Source: Oligella urethralis DSM 7531 (GTDB taxonomy: Bacteria > Pseudomonadota > Gammaproteobacteria > Burkholderiales > Burkholderiaceae_B). Taken from it: a DNA stretch of 64,000 bases. The notes under the pieces were generated by a model. That model did no database searches. It was not told where the DNA came from and was given only the letters and a program-made list of their open reading frames with translations. The translations under genes and the position numbers were made by a program. Each line of letters starts with the position of its first letter. Within the stretch, counting starts at the first letter, position 1. This document shows positions 59,030 through 64,000 of this stretch, piece by piece. The DNA lies in NCBI RefSeq assembly GCF_000372065.1, contig NZ_AQVB01000006.1, positions 1 to 64,000 on the forward strand. The letters run 5' to 3'.

Positions 59030-59479
59030 TTATTTGCGACCGAATAGCAGACGATCAAAGATTAAACCGCCAAACATACTTAAGGCAGCAATCGCAGCCC
59101 AAGGGGCGGCCACATTTTGAAAAGCAATTAAATACAAGGCGGTACCCGTCAACATACCAATCACGGCACGTAAGGCTAGATAGGCAAAGTTTTCATCACT
59201 AAGGCGGCAGCAAGCGCCATCCATCTCGGCAAATCGCAGCTCACTATCCTGGCAGAGGCAGTTCTTAGCCGCCATAATCAGGGCACCAATTGCTCCGAAG
59301 AACATGGATAAAAAGCTCACTGACCAAGTAATTAAGGTAATAAATAAAGAAAAAACAATCAGCGCAATCACAAAGGTGCCGCTACTGAATAAAGTCTTTT
59401 TAGGCGCAGCTTGCAGCAAATCCTGCGCTTCAGTCGATGCCTCAGCAGCTGGTGTAGGGTCTACTTGATTTTCACTCAT
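59030..59479 (-). CDS. Small inner-membrane protein of unknown function
   Basis: The 149-residue protein starts at the ATG at 59479, supported by AGGAG at the expected distance on the minus strand; an upstream in-frame extension lacks such support. It has a polar, acidic N-terminus (MSENQVDPTPAAEASTEAQDL), then about four hydrophobic segments: two around FVIALIVFSLFITLITW and LSMFFGAIGALIMAA, and two around LRAVIGMLTGTALYLIAF and AAIAALSMFGGLIFDRLLF. A Cys-rich loop (NCLCQDSELRFAEMDGACC) connects the halves. The family is not recognised. Confidence 0.75.
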   Translation of the reverse strand: MSENQVDPTPAAEASTEAQDLLQAAPKKTLFSSGTFVIALIVFSLFITLITWSVSFLSMFFGAIGALIMAAKNCLCQDSELRFAEMDGACCRLSDENFAYLALRAVIGMLTGTALYLIAFQNVAAPWAAIAALSMFGGLIFDRLLFGRK

Positions 59480-59722
59480 AAAAACTCCTATATCTTTATA
59501 AAATGTGTGGTCAGTAATGATATGTCTATTGATAAGTAGATAAGCACTACAATATATAATAAGCAATGGGTGGCGCAGTGATCCAGCCCAGGCTATCAAT
59601 CCTGCACTCAGCCTACCTGCATTTTACACAGAAAATTACAATGTTGCATTCATCGCCATGGTAAAAATCAATACTTATCGTGTTTGAGCGAGTTCGAACG
59701 TTTATTTTATCTGGAGAATAAA

Positions 59723-59878
59723 ATGAAGTTTATTAAGTATGTATTGCTAGCCAGTCTTTTACTGCTTAGTGCCTGCAGCAGCTCAGGCACAGGCGTGGGT
59801 ATCGGTGGCGGCGTAGGCATTGGTGGTAGCAGCAATAGTGGTATCGGTGTTGGCATTGGGGGCGGTCTGCGCTTCTAG
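59723..59878 (+). CDS. Tiny glycine-rich lipoprotein
   Basis: The 51-residue protein starts at the ATG at 59723 (GGAG lies seven bases upstream). The signal peptide MKFIKYVLLASLLLLSAC ends in a lipobox with Cys18. The mature part is almost entirely Gly, Ser, Ile and Val (SSSGTGVGIGGGVGIGGSS...GIGVGIGGGLRF), which reads like GVGIGG repeats. The function is unknown, and it could be a small envelope lipoprotein related to glycine-zipper proteins. A longer start at 59684 would add residues that hide the signal. Confidence 0.75.
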   Translation: MKFIKYVLLASLLLLSACSSSGTGVGIGGGVGIGGSSNSGIGVGIGGGLRF

Positions 59879-60028
59879 TGATGCGTAGCTGCGATTGCTT
59901 AGCCGATAGCGGAAGTTTTAGACAGTTAGTGTGAGATTTGTAGCCCTTTCATGCGTTTACAAGGTAGAATATAGGGTTAAAATTTTATAATTATCTTATC
60001 AAACCATAAAATTAAAGGTTGAAATACA

Positions 60029-61333
60029 ATGGAAGTTCAAACTCTTGAAGGCCTAGCTCGTCAAGTTGATCTCGTGTTATCACTTGATGCTATTGAGGCT
60101 GAAGTAAAACAGGAATTACAAAAAGTAGCCCGTAAGGTCAAAGTCGATGGATTCCGTCCTGGCAAAGCGCCTTTAGCGGTGGTTGAGCGCTCGCACGGTC
60201 CAAGTATCCGTTATGATGTGATTAATAGACGCGTTGGTGAAGAGTTTGATCGCGTGATTAAAGAGACCGATCTACGTGTTGCCGGTTTCCCTGAGATTGT
60301 TGATAGCGAAGCTGAAAAAGAAGACGGTAAGTTAGCTTTTACCGCTAAGTTCGAGGTGTTCCCAACGGTTGAGATCCCTGATTTAGGCACACTTGAAGTG
60401 ACTAAGTACACCAGTGATATCGGCGAGCAGCAGCTTGAAGACACCTTAGCTATTTTGCGTGAGCAACGTGCTGAGTACAAGCCGGAAGAGGGTCGTGCTG
60501 CGCAGGATGGCGATCGCTTATTAGTGGATTTCGTCGGTAAAATTGATGGCGAAGAGTTCCAAGGTGGCAAGGCTGAGGACTTTAATTTTGTCTTAGGTCG
60601 TGGCATGATGTTGCCAGAGTTTGAAGAAGCGGCCAAGGGTCTTAAAGCGGGTGAGGAAAAGACTTTTGAATTAAACTTCCCCGAGGATTATCAGGGTCAG
60701 GAAGTCGCTGGTAAGACTGCTGAGTTTACGCTTAAGGTTAAGGAAGTGGCTGTGCCTGAGTTGCCTGAGGTAGATGCCGACTTTGCTAAGTCTTTAGGTC
60801 AAGAAGACGGCGATGTGGCTAAGCTACGCGAAGAAATTCTTGCCAATATCAAGCGTGAGGGCGATAACCGCTTATTACAGCGCACCAAGTCTAATGTACT
60901 AGACGCTTTAGTTAATGCCACTGATTTTGAAGTGCCAACAGCCTTGGTGAATAATGAAATTAATGAGCGTATTAACAACTTACGTGAGGAGTTCGCTGCT
61001 CAAGGTATGAAGGACTTTGATTTCTCTCAGATTCCTACTGAAACCTTTAAGCCTGAAGCTGAGCGTCGTGTGCGTTTAGGTCTATTAGTCGCTGAAATTG
61101 TGGAGCAGGAAAAACTACAAGCAACCGCTGAACAGGTGCGTGCACGCATTGAAGAGTTTGCTCAAAACTATGAAAAACCTGAAGAGGTTGTTGCCTACTA
61201 CCTGAGCGACCAAAAGCAGCGTGCTGGTTTAGAGGCCTTAGTGCTTGAGGATAATATGATCGATTTCATTTTATCTAAAGCTAAAGTCACCGAGGAAGAG
61301 GTGCCTTTTAAAGAGTTAATGGGACAAGCTTAA
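60029..61333 (+). CDS. tig: Trigger factor, ribosome-associated chaperone
   Basis: Trigger factor meets nascent chains at the ribosome exit tunnel and is a peptidyl-prolyl isomerase. The 434 residues have the N-terminal ribosome-binding domain with [13 protein letters not shown] (signature), an FKBP-type domain (about 160-245, [30 protein letters not shown]), and the C-terminal helical arms. It heads tig-clpP-clpX-lon; its stop overlaps the clpP start by one base (TAATG). Confidence 0.98.
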   Translation: MEVQTLEGLARQVDLVLSLDAIEAEVKQELQKVARKVKVDGFRPGKAPLAVVERSHGPSIRYDVINRRVGEEFDRVIKETDLRVAGFPEIVDSEAEKEDGKLAFTAKFEVFPTVEIPDLGTLEVTKYTSDIGEQQLEDTLAILREQRAEYKPEEGRAAQDGDRLLVDFVGKIDGEEFQGGKAEDFNFVLGRGMMLPEFEEAAKGLKAGEEKTFELNFPEDYQGQEVAGKTAEFTLKVKEVAVPELPEVDADFAKSLGQEDGDVAKLREEILANIKREGDNRLLQRTKSNVLDALVNATDFEVPTALVNNEINERINNLREEFAAQGMKDFDFSQIPTETFKPEAERRVRLGLLVAEIVEQEKLQATAEQVRARIEEFAQNYEKPEEVVAYYLSDQKQRAGLEALVLEDNMIDFILSKAKVTEEEVPFKELMGQA

Positions 61334-61983
61334 TGAATCGTCAGTTTACTGATTTTTATGCTTCCATTCATGGTGATGAGTCCGTGCGTCCGCACGGACT
61401 CGGCTATATCCCCATGGTGGTGGAGCAGTCGGGTCGCGGTGAGCGCTCTTATGATATCTATTCACGATTACTTAAAGAGCGTGTCGTCTTTATGGTCGGC
61501 CCAGTCAATGATCAAACAGCCAACCTAGTGGTGGCGCAGTTATTATTTCTTGAGTCTGAAAATCCTAACAAGGATATTTCACTCTACATCAACTCACCGG
61601 GTGGTGGGGTGTATGCCGGCTTAGCCATTTACGATACGATGCAGTTTATCAAGCCTGATGTATCCACGATGTGTACTGGTTTAGCGGCTAGTATGGGTGC
61701 TTTTTTGCTAAATGCAGGCGCCGCCGGTAAGCGTTACAGCCTACCGAATTCACGGATTATGATTCACCAGCCCTTAGGTGGTGCGCAGGGTCAGGCCACT
61801 GATATTGATATTCAGGCGCGTGAGATCTTAAGTCTACGCGATCGTTTGAACGCTTTATTGGCTAAGCATAGCGGTCAGTCGATTGAAGTGATTCGTGAGC
61901 ATACCGAGCGCGATCACTACATGGATCCCGAGCAGGCCAAGCAATTTGGTATTGTGGATAAAGTGTTGCTTAAGCGCGAGTAG
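61333..61983 (+). CDS. clpP: ATP-dependent Clp protease proteolytic subunit
   Basis: ClpP forms the tetradecameric serine protease that degrades proteins unfolded by ClpX or ClpA. The 216 residues show the catalytic Ser120 ([15 protein letters not shown]) and His145 ([14 protein letters not shown]), with Asp expected in ERDHYMDP. A short N-terminal propeptide (about 15-20 residues) precedes the conserved [23 protein letters not shown]. It starts within the tig stop (TAATG), so translation is coupled, and clpX follows after 32 bases. Confidence 0.98.
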   Translation: MNRQFTDFYASIHGDESVRPHGLGYIPMVVEQSGRGERSYDIYSRLLKERVVFMVGPVNDQTANLVVAQLLFLESENPNKDISLYINSPGGGVYAGLAIYDTMQFIKPDVSTMCTGLAASMGAFLLNAGAAGKRYSLPNSRIMIHQPLGGAQGQATDIDIQAREILSLRDRLNALLAKHSGQSIEVIREHTERDHYMDPEQAKQFGIVDKVLLKRE

Positions 61984-62015
61984 TTTTTTGGCACGATTTT
62001 TTAAGTAGATAGATT

Positions 62016-63314
62016 ATGACTAGAAGTGGCTCATCTTCGGATAAGCATGTGAAGTGTTCTTTTTGCGGTAAAGGTGCAGATGAGGTTAGGCACCTTATCA
62101 AAGGCATTAATAACTCTTATATTTGTGACGAGTGTATCTCAATGAGTAGCGATTTAATCGCTGATTCGGTACGTCAGACGGTCCATGATGATATGGCAAA
62201 GGAGTTACCAACGCCGCAAGAGATTAAGGCCCATCTTGATCAGTACGTGATTGGTCAGGACAAGCCTAAGCGTAATTTGGCAGTCGCAGTTTATAACCAT
62301 TATAAGCGGATTCGTCATCAGCAGAATCGCACCGAGGATGAGGTCGAATTGGCTAAGAGTAATATTCTCTTGATTGGACCTACCGGATCAGGTAAGACCT
62401 TATTAGCTCAAACCATTTCACGCTTGTTGGATGTGCCTTTTGTGATGGCTGATGCGACCACCTTGACCGAGGCAGGCTATGTGGGTGAGGATGTGGAAAA
62501 TATCATCACCAAGCTTTTACAAAATTGCGATTATGATGTAGAAAAAGCAGAGCGGGCGATTGTTTACATTGATGAGATCGATAAGATTACACGTAAGTCT
62601 GAAAATCCTTCCATCACGCGTGATGTGTCAGGTGAGGGGGTACAACAAGCCTTACTTAAACTGATTGAGGGTACGGTTGCTTCGGTACCACCGCAGGGTG
62701 GACGAAAACATCCTAATCAGGACTTTATTCAAGTGGATACGACTAATATCCTATTTATCGTTGGTGGTGCCTTTGATGGTCTTGATCGGGTGATTCAGAA
62801 TCGTACCGAGGAGTCTGGTATTGGTTTTGGGGCGGCTGTTCACGCTAAGGAAGAGCGTGCGACCGGTGAGTTATTCCAGTTAGTTGAGCCTAGCGATATC
62901 ATCAAGTTTGGCTTGATTCCTGAGTTGGTGGGTCGTTTGCCAGTGATTGCTGCCTTACAGGAATTGGATGAAGACGCCTTAGTACAGATTTTAACGCGTC
63001 CTAAAAACGCCATTATCAAGCAGTATCAGCATCTTTTCGCAATGGAGGGTGTTGAGCTTGAAGTGACGGATGAAGCGTTGACTGCCATTGCTAAGCGTGC
63101 GATTGAGCGCAAGACAGGCGCTCGTGGTCTACGCTCTATTGTTGAAAATAGCCTGTTGGATGTGATGTTTGACTTACCGTCTTATCAAGAAATTGCCAAA
63201 GTCATCTTGACTGAGGAGGCCGTGGCAGGTTCAGCTAAGCCAATATTGGTTAAGGGGCACCGTAATCTAGTCGCCGCTGACGATGTAGCTAGCTCAATCT
63301 CTGATGTATCGTAG
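62016..63314 (+). CDS. clpX: ATP-dependent Clp protease ATPase subunit ClpX
   Basis: ClpX unfolds substrates such as ssrA-tagged proteins and feeds them to ClpP. The 432 residues start with the zinc-binding domain (Cys14, Cys17, Cys37 and Cys40 in [14 protein letters not shown] and NSYICDECI), followed by the AAA+ core with Walker [13 protein letters not shown], Walker [10 protein letters not shown], the IGFGAAVH ClpP-loop segment and sensor 2 [11 protein letters not shown]. It follows clpP by 32 bases and is followed by lon after 116 bases. Confidence 0.98.
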   Translation: MTRSGSSSDKHVKCSFCGKGADEVRHLIKGINNSYICDECISMSSDLIADSVRQTVHDDMAKELPTPQEIKAHLDQYVIGQDKPKRNLAVAVYNHYKRIRHQQNRTEDEVELAKSNILLIGPTGSGKTLLAQTISRLLDVPFVMADATTLTEAGYVGEDVENIITKLLQNCDYDVEKAERAIVYIDEIDKITRKSENPSITRDVSGEGVQQALLKLIEGTVASVPPQGGRKHPNQDFIQVDTTNILFIVGGAFDGLDRVIQNRTEESGIGFGAAVHAKEERATGELFQLVEPSDIIKFGLIPELVGRLPVIAALQELDEDALVQILTRPKNAIIKQYQHLFAMEGVELEVTDEALTAIAKRAIERKTGARGLRSIVENSLLDVMFDLPSYQEIAKVILTEEAVAGSAKPILVKGHRNLVAADDVASSISDVS

Positions 63315-63366
63315 CGATAGCATATTACAAGTTTTTTAAAATTTGTTTGACAAACGCAGTTTGGGG

Positions 63367-63394
63367 CTTGAACTTTCATGTTTAAGCCCCATTA
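63367..63394 (+). promoter_or_regulatory. Strong sigma-32-like heat-shock promoter of lon
   Basis: CTTGAAC (63367-63373), a 13-base spacer and CCCCATTA (63387-63394) match the heat-shock consensus (CTTGAAA, CCCCATNT) with one difference in the -35. The same DNA forms an inverted repeat GGGGCTTGAAC/GTTTAAGCCCC (63363-63390), which may also act as a hairpin at the clpX transcript end. The lon ATG lies about 37 bases downstream. Confidence 0.8.
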
Positions 63395-63430
63395 TGTCTG
63401 AATAATAGTCTTTTGATGGGACAGGAATAT

Positions 63431-64000
63431 ATGTCAAATACTAATTTATTACCCGAGTCACCAATTACCTTGCCTTTGTTGCCATTGCGCGATGTGGTGA
63501 TTTTTCCACACATGGTGATCCCACTATTTGTTGGTCGCTCGCGTTCAATTGCAGCCTTAGAGGAGTCGGTGGCACATACGGATAAGCGTATAGTCTTGGT
63601 GGCTCAAAAGTCTGCTAATCAGGATGAGCCAGGCCCCGATGATATTTATCAGATGGGCGTGATTGCTAATGTATTGCAGCTATTGAAATTACCTGACGGT
63701 ACGGTAAAAGTCTTGGTTGAGGGGATTCAACGTGCGCATTTGCAATCGATTGACGATAGTCAGAGTTTTTTTGCGGCTGATGCCCTACCGGTGCTACCCG
63801 ACGAAGAGGAGCGCCCTGATCTTGAGGCCATGCGTCGCACCATCACAGAGCAATTTGAGCAATATGCCAAGTTTAATAAAAAGTTAGCGCCAGAGCTCGT
63901 GTCCTCAGTGGCTTCCACAACGGATGTACATCGCTTAGCCGATTTAATTGCTTCACACTTAGCAATGAAGCAAGAGCAAAAGCAAGAGGCTTTAGAGACC
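63431..64000 (+). CDS. lon: ATP-dependent protease Lon, 3'-truncated by window edge
   Basis: Lon degrades misfolded and regulatory proteins. The first 190 codons are in the window and open to the last base. They begin MSNTNLLPESPITLPLLPLRDVV, then VVIFPHMVIPLFVGRSRSIAALE, the typical Lon N-terminal substrate-binding domain. The ATG at 63431 is preceded by ACAGGAATAT, a good ribosome site. The AAA+ and serine-lysine protease domains lie outside. The heat-shock-like promoter just upstream fits known regulation of lon. Confidence 0.95.
   Translation, partial: MSNTNLLPESPITLPLLPLRDVVIFPHMVIPLFVGRSRSIAALEESVAHTDKRIVLVAQKSANQDEPGPDDIYQMGVIANVLQLLKLPDGTVKVLVEGIQRAHLQSIDDSQSFFAADALPVLPDEEERPDLEAMRRTITEQFEQYAKFNKKLAPELVSSVASTTDVHRLADLIASHLAMKQEQKQEALET

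Overview
The window looks like chromosome of a moderately A+T-rich betaproteobacterium of the Alcaligenaceae type. This is inferred from gene order: scpB-rluB, rimP-nusA-infB-rbfA-truB-typA, pyrG-kdsA-eno-ftsB and tig-clpP-clpX-lon are Burkholderiales-like arrangements, while the base composition is lower in G+C than Bordetella or Achromobacter. An Oligella-like genus would fit, but nothing in the sequence proves a genus.

Region 1 (1-9371) is a surface-polysaccharide locus invaded by insertion sequences. A truncated IS3-family element lies inside a second, decayed IS407-type element. Then come a very A+T-rich GT52 (sialyltransferase-like) gene, a Wzy-like polymerase, a complete IS3-family element with a TAAA target duplication in the last codons of that polymerase, a GT14 core-2/I-branching-like transferase, a GT2 transferase, a membrane sugar-phosphate transferase that would load the lipid carrier, and galE. 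Together they could make, polymerise and decorate a galactose-containing, possibly sialylated glycan.

Region 2 (9372-15501) is the most unusual part. Three consecutive two-gene cassettes each pair a large ABC/AAA-type ATPase with a small nuclease-like partner: two PD-(D/E)XK-like proteins and one TOPRIM-like protein. They are low in G+C, partly coupled by start/stop overlaps, and sit between the IS-rich glycan locus and housekeeping scpB. This is a candidate anti-phage defence island. The first two cassettes do not match a named system I can recall; the third resembles AbiL/RloAB- or PARIS-like ATPase+TOPRIM pairs.

Region 3 (15502-36950) is mostly core: ScpB, a long RluB, the rimP-nusA-infB-rbfA-truB operon with a hairpin leader, BipA/TypA, transporters (BrnQ, a DMT exporter, a CDF metal exporter), a 2-hydroxyacid dehydrogenase, methyltransferases, tRNA-Asn, a decayed HigBA-type toxin-antitoxin pair, a lipoprotein, a phytase-like esterase and a cupin.

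Region 4 (36951-64000) holds pyrG-kdsA-eno-ftsB, a Fur-box-preceded ferric iron ABC transporter (fbpABC-like), a PIN-domain protein, clpB with a sigma-32-like promoter, cspA, a Fur-box-preceded tonB-exbB-exbD set whose TonB has 30 Glu-Pro repeats, queH-glnE, a YhdP/AsmA-like giant protein, small envelope proteins, and tig-clpP-clpX-lon, with lon preceded by a strong sigma-32-like promoter and cut by the window end.
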